NCBI GenBank assembly: GCA_014155875.1
Contig: JACEFZ010017415.1
Location: 1 to 64,000, forward strand
Source of the DNA: Cepaea nemoralis
Taxonomy: Eukaryota; Mollusca; Gastropoda; Stylommatophora; Helicidae
Length of the DNA: 64,000 bases
Direction of reading: 5' to 3'
The notes under the pieces were generated by a model, which saw nothing but the letters and a program-made list of their open reading frames with translations, had not been told where the DNA came from and did not search any database. Numbering within the stretch: position 1 is the stretch's first letter; each line of letters opens with the position of its first letter. The position numbers were made by a program, and so were the translations under genes. Of this stretch, positions 19,589 to 32,638 are shown piece after piece.

Positions 19589-21275
19589 AATTTGTAGAAC
19601 TGCGAGAAATCTCTATCATGTTGACATGTCTTATGCTATCGAAAGTCTTTGTGTAGTCAATAAAGCAAAGATGTATATCCATATTTACCTCTATAGAACG
19701 TTCAGTTACTGTTCTCAGTATAACACAGCATGTACTGTGCCCTTACCGTCTACAAACCCACATTGTTCTTCTCCTATTTCTGGTTGTATTTTCTTCCTGA
19801 CTCTTTGCATAATAATTCTCAGCAAAATCATCGTGATGTGGCTCATTATACTAACGACTAACTACTATATGTTGACCGCATTCCATGGCTCCTGATGTCT
19901 TCGAGATCGCAATAAATATAGAATTACATCATTCAGGAGGTATATCTCCAGTAACATATATTGCGTTCAGCAGTCTGGTGACTTGGTCTATTCCATATTC
20001 TTCTAAGGCATTGATCATCACGTTGTGATGTTATCTGTACCCGGGGTCTTGCTAGTTTTCATATGGTTAAGAATACCATGGACAGATAGAATTAATGAAA
20101 TCACTAACAAAAGAACACACACATCAACGTGTTGCCTAAAAACCAAAGATGGCAAAATCATAATAGAAAAAGATCAGATTTTACATGCGTGGTCAGATTA
20201 TGTGAAAGACCTTTATGATGATACAAGAGAAGAACAGTATGATCACTGGAATAATAATGAAGGACCATCAATTTTGAAGACGGAAGTTCAGAATGCTCTT
20301 AACCATATTATTTGCATTTTCCTCAGAAACCACATATATTGGAAACAACAAGTCTGTCAGAATTGATAATGAAGTAGGTCAATATCAGCCTATTAAAAGA
20401 GGTGTTAGACAGGGATGTGAAATGTCTCCAGATCTTTTATTTTCACTGTAGAGTGAAAATATTTTCATAAATATAGAATATATGGAAGAAATCAACATTG
20501 GGAGAACGATACATCAATAACATTAGATATGCAGATGAATTAACAGGACCTGCAACATTTAGTAGATGCGGTTGTTGCACACAGTGAACAACTAGGGTTA
20601 GAATCAAATTATAAGAGGACACAGACTATGGTCGTCACTGGGAAGAAGGAAATACCACAATGTTATATGCGAGTAAATGGGCATATTCTTAAGCAAGTGA
20701 ATCGGTACAGTTATCTCGGAGCAGTAATAACATTTGATGGGAGATGAATTGAAGAGATTAGAACAAGAATTGCCATAGAAAGGTAGCCTTTTGGAAGATG
20801 AAAAACATACTGACCAATAAAAAGATGTCAAATGAACCGAGAAAAAAAGTGTTGAAGTGCTACATAGAACTTGTACTTTGGTATGGATGTCAAGTGTGGA
20901 CAAATAGCAGATAAATTAAAATACATCTGATGGCTGTGGAAATGTGGTTTCTGAGGAAAATGCAAAGAATACCATGGACAGCCAGAAAGACCAATGAACA
21001 AGTCCTTCAAGAAACAAATGAAGATCGGAAACTGATTAGATACATTAGACGTAGACAGTCACAATTTTTTGGACATATTATAAGAAGGAATTACTTATAG
21101 AAACTGGTGACAACTGGCAAGATCGTAGAGGGGAGATCAAGGGGAATACCGAGAAGTAAATACCTGGATGGCTTGGCCACGTGGATGGTCGAGACAAACA
21201 CGGAGCTGATCCCTGACCCTGATGATCGAGTGAGATGGCAAAACATGACCGCCAACGCTTATCAGCATGGCATAT
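19589..21275. mobile_element. RTE-A LINE, copy 3, twin-primed with a secondary inversion
   Basis: The left part (19589-20334) is antisense to RTE-A, covering the connector to just past motif A (KTFDSIRHVNMI on the minus strand). The right part (20335-21275, plus strand) begins at IYWKQQ, about 27 source bases further on, and runs to the 3' end with a short (GATG)n tail. This is the product expected from twin priming. Within the inverted part, 20061-20308 is flipped back and bounded by an 11-bp inverted repeat (ATATGGTTAAG / CTTAACCATAT). A piece of the C-terminal region (WFLRKMQR-IPWTDR) is split across that inversion. All frames are broken. Confidence 0.8.
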
Positions 21276-21324
21276 GATGGATGGATATACTAACAAATGA
21301 ATAAAACCACGCAAAAGAACTATT

Positions 21325-21784
21325 CAGGGCTCCCAGGTCGAGTCAGTCTACAATATTTACAATAAGCCAGGGCTCCCAGGTCGAGTCAGTCTACAATATT
21401 TACAATAAGCCAGGGCTCCCAGATCGAGTCAGTCTATAATATTTACAATAACCCAGCGCTCCCAGGTCGAGTCAGTCTACAATATTTACAATAAGCCAGC
21501 ACTCCCAGGTTGAGTCAGTCTACAATATTTACACTAAGCCAGGGCTCCCAGGTCGAGTCAGTCTACAATATTTACAATAAGCCAGCGCTCCCAGGTCGAG
21601 TCAGTCTACAATATTTACACTAAGCCAGGGCTCCCAGGTCGAGTCAGTCTACAATATTTACACTAAGCCAGGGCTCCCAGGTAGAGTCAGTCTACAATAT
21701 TTACAATAAGCCAGCGCTCCCAGGTCGAGTCAGTCTACAATATTTACAATAAGCCACGGCTCCCAGGTCGAGTCAGTCTACAAT
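21325..21784. repeat. 43-bp minisatellite, about 10.7 copies
   Basis: Units start at 21325, 21368 and so on, each beginning CAGGGCTCCCAGGTCGAGTC, with few substitutions. Confidence 0.95.
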
Positions 21785-21895
21785 GGGTACCAGGTAATAT
21801 CTAGGGAAGGAAAGGCGACTGCTGTGATGTCGACTATATGACCCTTGCAGTCTCGACTCGTCTATACACAACATGGGTCTAGCACCACATACCCA

Positions 21896-22040
21896 TTTAT
21901 TTACTGACTTTGAGAAAAATATCAGATTGTAATCACAGCTTTACAGGAAGACATGCATACACATTATTTTATTTACTGACTTAGAGCAGAAGGTCAGATT
22001 GCAATCACAGCTTGACAGGAAGACATGCATACACATTATT
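21896..22040. repeat. 72-bp tandem duplication
   Basis: Two copies, at 21896-21967 and 21968-22039, sharing TTTATTTACTGACTT at the start and ACATGCATACACATTATT at the end. Confidence 0.85.
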
Positions 22041-22264
22041 GTAAGAGAGGGCTTCAAATGAAAACCTTACATTTTTAGTGATTATATTCTGAAAAAGTAC
22101 AGAACAATTGTATCATTTTTCAATATGGTCACCACTGCGTTCAATGCAAGACCCCCAGCGCGGAAAAATGCTTGGATTCTTGTAAACGAATCGACTCTAG
22201 GGTGCCTGACCTGGTCGTGTCACAGAAGTCAAGCCGTTTTGACACATTTGTTGTGTACTGCCAA

Positions 22265-22560
22265 ATGGCGTAGGCGTTCATGTCTCTCCACGGATTTCGG
22301 TCCTTAGTGTTATGGATCAACTTTGCTGATATTTCTCCATGTCACCGTCTCAGTCCATCCAGCATATTTTCTATCGGTCTGCCTCTCTTTTTTCCCACTG
22401 ATCCTTCCGGTCATCACGAAATTTTCCAGTGTTTCTCCTCTCATTGCAAAACCAAAGAAAGATGTTTGTCTCTTTCCTATAGTTATGTTTCCTTTCACTA
22501 ACCTCTCCCAGGCAATCGCTGTTAGCTGCTCGTAACAGTCGTTTCATGAACAACATTATC
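22265..22560 (-). pseudogene. RTE-C LINE 3' fragment
   Basis: The minus strand encodes an RTE C-terminal stretch: RLLRAANSD, then FFGFAMRGETLENFVMTGRI, then a basic stretch and WTETVTWRNIS. Family copies read GHATRREALENIVTTGKIEG and MLDGLRRWHGRIS (46425-46745), and a third is at 52178-52525. It is 5'-truncated and lies in a ferlin intron. Confidence 0.7.
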
Positions 22561-23500
22561 GTTGCTTTCAAGCTCTTCTTATTTTCTTTATTCACGCTCT
22601 CCGATTCATTGTCATACACCAAATCAAATTATATATAGAATATTCGTACTCTTTTACTGACATTTAATTATAGTGACTTATTCCAGAAGATGCTTTTCAT
22701 TTTCCAAATAAAGCTTTCGTTTGTCCTATTTTTCTTATAATCTCTCCATAAGTAGCCGTGATACATGTATCTCGTGTCCATTGTGTGATTCTCCAGGTAC
22801 TGACGCTTCTGAAACCAACAGATCCGTTCTCTCACTATCATCGTGACCCGGACATTTATCGACATGTGTTTTTGTAAGAGTCAGGAGTCTATTGGCGGCA
22901 CCCATTCATGGCACAACAGTCCGTTTTGAACTTTACGCGATACGGACTGAGGGTCACATCTATGGTTGCTCTGGTGACTCGAGTTACTGTTGACCACCTC
23001 AAATCCGCAGTGATCAAAGCCATCTTATCTTCATCCCTGAGGTTTCAGACCTGTAGGCTCGACTCTAGCTAGCGCAAGTCTATACATCACCCTTACTGCT
23101 TGAGAATCCCCTTCCAAACGCCTCTCCACGATACACGTGGCAGTCCGGTGCACACCATTTGAGTTATCTTTGTCGACATTTTCACATCTCAGTTGTTAGA
23201 CCTCCGTTTCTGTCAACCTATTTCACCGAACACTATACTCTTTGCCCAGAGGTACTCCCATGAATTTTACTCAGTTACAGGAGTTAATGTCTATGTAACA
23301 CTGAACACATTCATGAAGCATTTTATTAATTTGCCATCAGAACAACAATTTTCAGACAATAAATATTACCAATTGCTGATTAAGCAGCAACACGCTACAC
23401 TCAACTATAATATTTTCAGTTGACACAAAAGACAAGTTGTTTAAACGAGAAAAACTCTGCTACGTGCTACCTTCACGTGTTATAGTGTAACGGCACATAC
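22561..23500. other. Ferlin intron, unassigned, with one dispersed repeat segment
   Basis: 22672-22732 resembles 45247-45302 over about 55 bp (ATAGTGACTTATT... CTTTTCATTTTC). The rest shows nothing recognisable. Confidence 0.5.
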
Positions 23501-23559
23501 CTCATCAAAGATCACAGAGTTCTCCGTGTTCTCCACCGTCTTGGTGTAGCGGGACAAAC
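23501..23559 (-). CDS. Ferlin (otoferlin-like) exon, N-terminal part of C2A
   Basis: A 59-bp exon. After two bases of a split codon it encodes LSRYTKTVENTENSVIFDE, which leads in phase into SFQWPV of the next exon. Known otoferlin has a similar sequence here, a VLEN-like strand followed by FDETFxWPV. On the minus strand the acceptor GCCCAG lies before 23559 and the donor GTATGT follows 23501. The intron to the next exon (17803-23500) is 5.7 kb and full of LINE debris. The exon encoding the extreme N-terminus was not found at higher coordinates and may be outside the window. Confidence 0.88.
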
Positions 23560-23719
23560 CTGGGCACAGAACAAAACATGTGCTTTATACACGTGCTACA
23601 CATGCACATTTAATCAGACATTTATTTTACACACACACCTGGATCACATGTGTTCACTGCTTCATTGAAGTCTCAACATTTCACATATACATGTGAAACA
23701 AGTATATGTTGAGCTTCAT
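23560..23719. other. Ferlin intron, unassigned
   Basis: Contains a short (AC)n-like stretch near 23628 and nothing else of note. Confidence 0.5.
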
Positions 23720-23963
23720 CATGAGGAGGGGGGGGGGGGGAGAGATAGAGAGGAGAAGGGCAGAGAGAAAGAAAGAGGGAGATAGATTTAGAAAATGAGA
23801 GTGTGGGAGAAAGAGGCGGGGGAAGTGATAGAACGAGGGAGACAGAATAAGAGGAAGAGGATTAGATAGAGAGGGAGGCGTGAGAGAGATAAAGAAAGTG
23901 GGGGAGGTAGAAAGTGGGCAGGAGATCGAGAGAAATAGGGAAAGAGAGAGAGAGGGAGAGAGA

Positions 23964-24035
<72 letters not shown>

Positions 24036-24066
24036 GAGGGAGAGTTAGAGAGAGAGAGAGAGATTT
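23720..24066. repeat. (GA)-rich microsatellite block 1
   Basis: Purine-rich on the plus strand throughout, with a long (GA)n core at about 23944-24064. The Arg-Glu or Ser-Leu open frames are artefacts. Confidence 0.95.
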
Positions 24067-24303
24067 AAAGTGGAGAAAACAAAGTTAATTACATAACCAT
24101 GAAAATACAAGTCACAGTTGGTTTAGAAGACAACAAATATCGCATTTGTTGTGATGAATTTACGCTCCAGCAGTGGATTGTCTATAAAATAACACCCTCT
24201 AAGTGAATGGAATTGTTGGGCACACTCTTGGCGCCTTCTGTTTCGCCTGAGTGAGGATCACTGGAACATTTCATAATAACAAGCATGATGGGTGAAGAAT
24301 ATT

Positions 24304-25707
<1,404 letters not shown>

Positions 25708-26830
25708 TAGACGTTCAATGTCACACAAATGCAGTTTATAGACGTTCAATGACTCACAATTACTGTTTATAGACGTCCAATGCCCCACAACTGCAGTTTA
25801 TAGACGTTAAATATCCCACAATTGCAGTTTATAGAAGTTCAATATCCCACACTTACAGTTTATAGATGTTCAATGTCTCACAATTGCAGTTTATAGACAT
25901 TAAATATCCCACAATTGAAGTTTATAGAAGTTCAATATCCCACACTTACAGTTTATAGATGTTCAATGTCTCACAATTGCAGTTTATAGACATTAAATAT
26001 CCCACAATTGCAGTTTACAGACGTACAACGTCACACAAATGCAGTTTATAGATGTTCAATGACTCACAATTGCCGTTTACAGACGTACAACGTCACACAA
26101 ATGCAGTTTACAGACGTTCAATGACTCACAATTGCCGTTTATAGACGTACAATGTCACACAAATGCAGTTTATAGATATTCAATGACTCACAAATGCCGT
26201 TTATAGACGTACAACGTCACACAAATGCAGTTTATAGATGTTCAATGACTCACAATTGCCGTTTATAGACGTACAATGTCACACAAATGCAGTTTATAGA
26301 TGTTCAATGACTCACAATTGCCGTTCATAGACGTACAATGTCACACAAATGCAGTTTATAGATGTTCAATGACTCACAATTGCCGTTTATAGACGTACAA
26401 TGTCATACAAATGCAGTTTAGAGACGTTCAATGCCCTACAATTACAGTTTATAGACGTACAATGTCCCACAATTGCAGTTTATAGACGTTCGATATCTAA
26501 CAATTGCAGTTTATAGACGTACAATGTCACACAAATGCAGTTTATAGACGTTCAATATCCCACAATTTCAGTTTATAAACGTTCAATGTCCCACAATTGC
26601 AGTTTGTAGACGTTAGATGTCCCACTATTGCCGTTTATAGACTACAATGTCACACAATTGCAGTTTATAGACGTTCAATGTCTCACAATTGCCGTGTATA
26701 GACGTTCAATTGCACACATTTGCAGTTTATAGATCTTCAATGTACCACAATTGCAGCTTGTAGACGTTCAGTGTTCCACAATTGTAGTTTGTAGAAGTTT
26801 AATGTTCCACAATTGTAATATTATGTTTGC
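25708..26830. repeat. 31-bp minisatellite, about 36 units, with a 62-bp higher-order unit
   Basis: The basic unit is close to GCAGTTTATAGACGTTCAAT plus GTCCCACAATT. In 26000-26410 two unit types alternate (ACGTACAATGTCACACAAAT and ATGTTCAATGACTCACAATT), forming a 62-bp higher-order repeat, while the flanks are less ordered. This suggests recent unequal exchange in the centre of an older array. Confidence 0.93.
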
Positions 26831-27560
26831 AAATAATGACTAATATAGACAGACCTGTTAATTCACGGGGATAGACAAAAGGCTAACGAGTAATAAGCAG
26901 ACTTATTGACCTACGTGTCCAGCAGGCCAGCTGTCGGAAGACTGGACAGACAGAGTAACAGGCAGACAAACATAGCTGTGATATCACAGTGCCTGATTTG
27001 GGAACTGGTGTGTGGCTCTTGCTTAAGAATCACTTTCATTGCACACAAATCTCCATATGTTTTCGAGTCCTCTCCCACGCCAGTGCTAGTAAAACCCTCT
27101 CCCAGGTCAGAATTAGTAAACTCCTCTCTGTTATGAGTCAAAGTATAGACTCATTTTGTACAGACAACATTGTCTGTAGTTACTGAAGATGAAAATTCTT
27201 TGCACACGACGCAGGAAGAAACCCCTAGCATCTTTATAGCTGAATTTATCAGGGAATCCCAGCTAACGGAACCTGTAGTAAAACAAGCCACGAGAGGTTG
27301 GGAACCGATACTCTTAGAACTTTATATACTCTTCAATCCCGAGGATGTGATAGGATTGGATCAGCTATTTATGGATAATGTACTAATAAATAACACAATT
27401 TTACAGACCTCAAAAAACATATTGGTTTCTCAGGGTTGGACAACTCGGCACAGTAATTTACCCATTTCTAGCACGGATTCCACAAGGGACTATAATGCAG
27501 AGAAACCCAGCACGTTGAGGAATTATCAAGGGAAGAAACCGCGACACCAAGGAGAGAAGA
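26831..27560. other. Unassigned DNA before a nimbus element
   Basis: An open frame at 27170-27625 (151 codons) runs up to the RT of the next element. It could be a diverged RT N-terminus, but I see no matching motif. Confidence 0.35.
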
Positions 27561-27564
27561 TTAT

Positions 27565-29440
27565 TGCACCCGACACAGAAAGAGGAACACGCCAGTTGTA
27601 TTTGCATCATGGGACCATGGTGTAAACAGTATTCCTTTTGACAGGAGGATATTGTTGGATCAGTTATGGATTTACATAGGACGGAGGGAAATCACGAAGA
27701 ACAAGCTTGCTGTGGCCATATTATGCAAGATTTCACTACTGCACCCCATCAGCTGAAAGGATTATGCCTGTGGACTTCGGAACCAACAACAATATATCCT
27801 GGCCTACCACAGGGATCACCATTATCTCCGGTACTGTTCAACGCCTACACAGTGAGAATCACCAGTGAGCAGATCATTGGACCTGGTAGGACACTGTCAT
27901 ATGCCGATGATGTGTTAGTGTATCGTCAGGGTAAGGATAGAGATCAGGTTGCTGTGGAACTACAAACCGAACTCAATCACATAAGTACTTGGTGTGTTGA
28001 AGCTGGGGCAATGGTCAACCCAACAAAGGCAACAGTGACTTGGTTCTCGCTGAATAATCATATTGTCAACACTCCAACACCAACTGTAAAGCTGTGTTCA
28101 GAGACGGTGGAAAGAACGCAGGCAATGAATTAACTGGGGATACGGTTTGATCAAAGCCTTGCTTATAATGAGCACATAGACCAGGTGATAACAAAGGCCA
28201 AGCGGGGTTTGGCTGCGATGCGGGTGATGGCGGCAGCAAACTGTGAGCAGCGCCATCTATGTCTTCTGTACAAGGGGCTAGTCATGTCTGTTTTTGAGTA
28301 TGCAATGGCAATCCTGACTCTCAGCCGTAAGCAGATAAAAAGGATGGAAGGGATACAGAATGAAGCTATGCGCATTATTCTTGGATGTACAAGAGATACA
28401 GCATGCAGGGCGATACGCTACCTTCTTGATTTTCCAACCATTGAAGACAGAATACAAGTTTGCTGAACACGCGCCTACCTCAGAGTTAACGCAAACACAC
28501 AACATCCACTGAATAGTGAAATTATGAAGGTGAAGGGCAGCAGGTTAAAAAGAGGACGGTCGTGGATGGGGCAAGCCGAAGACATTCTTCAATAGGTGTG
28601 TTCACTTGAGGACTTAGAACCTGGCGAGGAGTGGGTACGAGTGCCAACAGATTTCTGCACATCCTTTTCAGTTTTCATCCAACTAGATAGAAAATGCATA
28701 CTAGAAAATCCGGCTTCTGTGGAGGCAAGCGCTGATTTTCGAGATATCGCTAGACGGTGATGCTGTCATCTACACAGATGGGTCGGTCGTCCGACATGTG
28801 AGAAGCTCATGAGCCTTTACGGCTCGGGCCGGAGGGAGAATTGTGAAGGAGGACTCTGGTGCTTTCACTGAAACCACAAGTAGCCTGACTATGGAAGTCA
28901 TGGCAGTAAGTAAAGCAATAACATGGCTAGCGACACAGACATTCACTAGGGCATGTTTCCTTAGTGACTCAATGAACATGATCAAGAGGATAGAGGTGGG
29001 GTGGATCCGAAGAGAATGGTTGCTGTCTCTGGAGCGGTCTCGCCTGGCAAAGATTAGTTTTATCTTCGTGCCAGGGCATGCGGGAGTACAAGGAAATGAG
29101 CGGGCTGACAAGCTCGCAGGTGAGGCTACGGTGGAGGGCGGACGCGCTATGGACCAGGCTGACATTCTGAATGCTCTACGAGAAGTAAGACTTTTGCGTG
29201 AACCAAGTGATGACTGTGAATCTACAACCATGGCCAGACTGTGAGAACAGCAAATTAAAAGAGGGATGGCCAAACAAGAACACTATGCAGGAAGCCAAAG
29301 AAGATTGATAAACCAACACAGAACTGGCGTCGTTAGCCGCTACACGCTGCGGGATTTGCCGAGGAGGGGATCCGAGCACTTATGGACTGAATGGTTCGAT
29401 GTGCAATGAGGATGATCTGTCGACTAACTAACTAACTAAC
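27565..29440 (+). mobile_element. Nimbus-like LINE, subfamily 2, (CTAA)n tail
   Basis: RT and RNase H remnants on the plus strand. TPVVFAS and IPFDRRILLDQLW (diverged motif A region) occupy 27590-27670, then LPQGSPLSPVLFNAY (motif B) and SYADDVLVYRQG (motif C) by 27930. The frame 28185-28466 carries the RT thumb (IILGCTRDT). A gap with stops leads to RNase H at 28760-29240 (VIYTDGSVV, LTMEVMAVSKAITW, FVPGHAGVQGNERADKLAG). The end RGSEHLWTEWFDVQ precedes a (CTAA)n tail at 29424-29440. At least five stops or frameshifts are present. It is closely related to 42219-43274. Confidence 0.88.
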
Positions 29441-29741
29441 TACTCTATGATAGACCAACAGAGAACAAAGCTGCAACTACACTCTATCAAAGACCAACAA
29501 AGAACAAAGCTACAACCATATGGACAAGAAATTTGAGAAGAATAAAATCACGCAGATGTCACAAGTTATGGCAACCTGACACAGAGATTACAAATAACCA
29601 AATCCCAACAAAGGGTCACACGATGAACTAATTTGAAGAGGACACTGACTGGTTCTGACTGCGGAACTGATGAAACAACACATATATCTGTTCACAACTG
29701 TGTGACCATCTCGACGTCAGTTCTTCCAAGCAGTCAGTTTC
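29441..29741. other. Unassigned, short direct repeat
   Basis: Two imperfect copies of an approximately 45-bp stretch (CTCTATGATAGACCAACAGAG / CTCTATCAAAGACCAACAAAG) at 29443-29515; the rest is unassigned. Confidence 0.5.
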
Positions 29742-29749
29742 AACTAGAC

Positions 29750-30173
29750 CAGTGGTTCTCAACCTTTTTTGGCCCGTGCCCCCCTTCATCATATTTTTAG
29801 AAAGTCATTCCCCCCCCCCCCTCACCATATTTTCAGAACATCATCCCCCCCCCCTTTCGTATTTCCTCCCTAAAAATTTCCCCCTGCCCCTACACAGTAT
29901 ACGTAATAATTGAAGCTAAATTTAATAGCACATACTAAAACAAGTTAAGACATCTACATAAAACGTGATTTGCGGATCTGCTTATGTTATAATATGAATT
30001 TCAGAAGGGTGAGACATAGAGGACCGTAAAGTATGAAGGGAAAAACAAACAATATCAAGCAATCGGTTCTTGTATTAACGCAATCTAGAAATAATCTTAA
30101 TTTACCCCCCCCCCCCCCGGAAACCCTAAAATTGGGGGGGGGGCGGAAATTCCCCACCGGTTGAGAACCACTG
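29750..30173. mobile_element. hAT-type MITE (424 bp)
   Basis: Perfect 15-bp terminal inverted repeats, CAGTGGTTCTCAACC at the left and its complement at the right, of the type shared by many hAT transposons. The 8-bp flanks are AACTAGAC (29742-29749) and ATCTAGAC (30174-30181), with 7 of 8 matching. The right one fits the hAT target preference nTCTAGAn. There is no coding capacity. Poly(C) tracts (29814-29855, 30106-30118) and a poly(G) tract (30134-30143) lie near the ends and could pair as an extended hairpin. Confidence 0.93.
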
Positions 30174-30437
30174 ATCTAGACTAATGTTGTCTGGTCTAGG
30201 TAAACAGCACAGGAAACTTGTTCACGCACTGAGGCCTGCCAATAGCATGCCCGCTGTCTGTACTTTATAGACAACGTCCATGGTAGCAACTTGTAGGCGG
30301 GGGCCATCTGGCAGGCTAGGTATTTTTTTTTCACTGCCCGCCTTGATGGCTGTTTTAGTCCATGAGCACTGGGCCTGTACGATAGCCACTACATTACTGC
30401 ATCTGGTCCCGGGTGCTTTCACTTGATTGGTGTTATG
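30174..30437. other. Unassigned DNA
   Basis: A minus-strand open frame (30222-30422) has no recognised motif. Confidence 0.4.
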
Positions 30438-30605
30438 CGGGGGATCGGCAGGGGTTCTGTAAGAATCTCAAAACTGAGAGGGAAGACAAGAACTTTCAAT
30501 CAGATAGCGGTGGGAACGATTAGTAGTATGACTCTTCGCTGGCTGTTGAACGAGGGGACGGAGCGCGTATGGGAATGTCATGAGTGCAGTGATGTCGGTT
30601 CTTAG
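30438..30605 (+). pseudogene. Nimbus-like LINE subfamily 1, 3' fragment
   Basis: Matches the last 170 bp of the element at 2270-4417 closely: the FNQIAVGTISSMTLRWLLNE stretch and the end CSDVGS with its stop at 30603. It is heavily 5'-truncated and followed by a poorly repeated GC-rich tail. Confidence 0.85.
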
Positions 30606-30784
30606 TCCAGTTCGGCTCGGCTCATGTAAATCAGGGTGATGTTTTTAGTCGCATTAAATAAAATGCGCATACAAGAAATGGTAGATATAAATGCAACAGA
30701 AAGGACTTAGTCCTTAGAACTTAGAATTAAAGGACTTAGTCTGAATAACACAAATAATAGTTACTACAAAGAAAACGTGAATAC

Positions 30785-31370
30785 CAATATGCAACATCAA
30801 AGTGGATGGAACCAGACTGAAACACGTCAATATATTTAAATAGTTGGGTACTTTAACAATAGCAGATGAATGATGTATTCAGAAAGTTGTATGTAGAATA
30901 ATAGCACAAGCAACAGCAGCATTTCATAAGATGAAGAATGTTCTGTGCAATTTATCTTTGTCATTTCAGGAGAAGAAACGAGTTCTTAAGAGCTATAATG
31001 AACCAACCCTAATATACGGAAGCGAATCGTGGACAATAGCAGACAAATGAGGAATTATGTGGAGGCTGCAGAGAAGAACGGTGAAAACAATGTGGACGGA
31101 AAAAAAGAGCAATACAGATGTCTTAAAAAAGGTTAACTCAATAAGAATACTGTCTACAGTAGAAGACACACTCTTTGGGCATGTCACGGGAAGAGCATTA
31201 TGTCATCACAACGGGAAAGTTGGAGGAGAAGGGAGGCAGGGAGAGACCAAGAGAGAGAATGCTGGACAGTCTGACATCATGTCATGGAGGAGCATCAGTA
31301 TCAGAATTGATTAGCATCATGTGAGACAGAGGGTAGTCAGCAGACATGATCACCAGCGCCACTTAGCACC
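30785..31370 (+). pseudogene. RTE-C LINE RT C-terminal fragment
   Basis: Plus strand: GTRLKHVNIFK, a stop, then AAFHKMKNVLCNLS, IYGSESWTIADK and a stop. The frame 31057-31314 follows (LQRRTVKTMWTEKKSN, FGHVTGRAL, GGEGRQGETKRENAGQ). This corresponds to the thumb and C-terminal region of an RTE-type RT. The 3' end GATCACCAGCG is near 31350. Two in-frame stops at least. Confidence 0.75.
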
Positions 31371-31452
31371 GATTATAGGAAGAATGAACTTATTGCAGCA
31401 AGGTTCAAGGTTTGTGGTTCTTCACCATGATCTTCAATGTTTGTGACTACTT

Positions 31453-31703
31453 TTGTTTTTTAAATGTGCATATCCTATTTACAGAACATCGCTGTCAACG
31501 CCAGCATTTTACTGCTGTTGTTGATGTCTTGGCAAGTTTACGTTCAGTAGTTTTCCATTGCCTTCTGAACAAACGGCTCCCATGTCAACACGTTATAACC
31601 CAGCGCGACGCAGTCTGCTGCCAAATCGCTCGCAGCTGCGTTTCGAACGCTGGTAAGCAGGCTCACGGATTGTGTCCGCAAGACCTTAGCCTCGGGGACC
31701 GGC
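31453..31703 (-). repeat. SINE2 copy with 11-bp TSD
   Basis: Minus orientation, flanked by TTGTGACTACT at 31442-31452 and 31704-31714. The body includes the complement of AGGACATCGCTGTCAAC-type sequence and the CAGTAGTTT box. The head end is at the right. Confidence 0.85.
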
Positions 31704-31714
31704 TTGTGACTACT

Positions 31715-32343
31715 ATTACATCATAATACAGTTCTTCCGTATGTTATGTTTTCTATTAATTATAATTGCTTGAATTGGTTCACTAATATTGTTCTTTTCT
31801 TTGTGAACATTCACTAGTTGTTCATATGTTTCTACACTGTGCATTCTTCGAAAATAAGAAAAAGAGTGGTATATACACGGGGTGTCATGGTTTGCCATCT
31901 CACACGATGGACCACCGGCGTCATGGATCACGTCTGTGTTCCTCTCTCGATGATGTCATAAAATAAGGAAGACAATGGCAGGGTACAGGTGCTTAGAATA
32001 ACATGATGGTCAATGCACACTCAGTTTGCTGCAGTGACTCTTTAAACCGATATGGCCATGCAATATGAATCCAATTTCTGGTTCTGGTTCTGTTCTGTTT
32101 TATTTATGTTTGGTGTATCACCTCTTTTATATCAAATAATTATTCGATGTATTCTGACTATCTACATGAGATTTACATATATATCTACATAAAGCCACCT
32201 ACATAATATGTACATATACATCTACATAAAACTATCGACAGAAGATTTACATATATATCTACATCAGATTTACATATACCTTTACATTAAACCATCTACA
32301 TAAGATTTACATATACATCTACTTACAACCGTGTACATCAGAT
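31715..32343. other. Unassigned; (ACAT)-rich segment
   Basis: 32160-32335 is a degenerate repeat of ATATACATCTACATAA and AAGATTTACATAT. The remainder is unassigned. Confidence 0.55.
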
Positions 32344-32638
32344 ATTTTTTTTTTGCGCTCGCTCGCTTTCAACTCGAGCGTAGTCAATACACACAATTTA
32401 TAGTAGTGATTGACTGAATTTTGCGTGTGGATTAGATTTCCCTGCTAACAGAGTCCCTCGCCATCAGGCGAACCCACTCCGACTTCAGAGGTACTTGTAA
32501 TTTACGTCCCCAAGTCAAGGACAACAGGTCAACATTTTAGTCCAGCTGTCCGGTGTAGGGGTTGAACCGCTTACCTTGGCATCAGCACAACGGATGTTTA
32601 AAAACATGCGTTCTTACCCATTCGGCCATGCGGACCTG
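32344..32638 (-). repeat. SINE3 copy
   Basis: Minus orientation. The T-rich left end is the complement of the A-rich tail, then GCGCTCGCTCGC. The head at the right end (complement GGTCCGCATGGCCGAATGGG) has the A-box, and GGTTGAACC (complement) lies in the B-box position. A weak TSD, ATCAGAT/ATAAGAT, may flank it. Confidence 0.85.
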
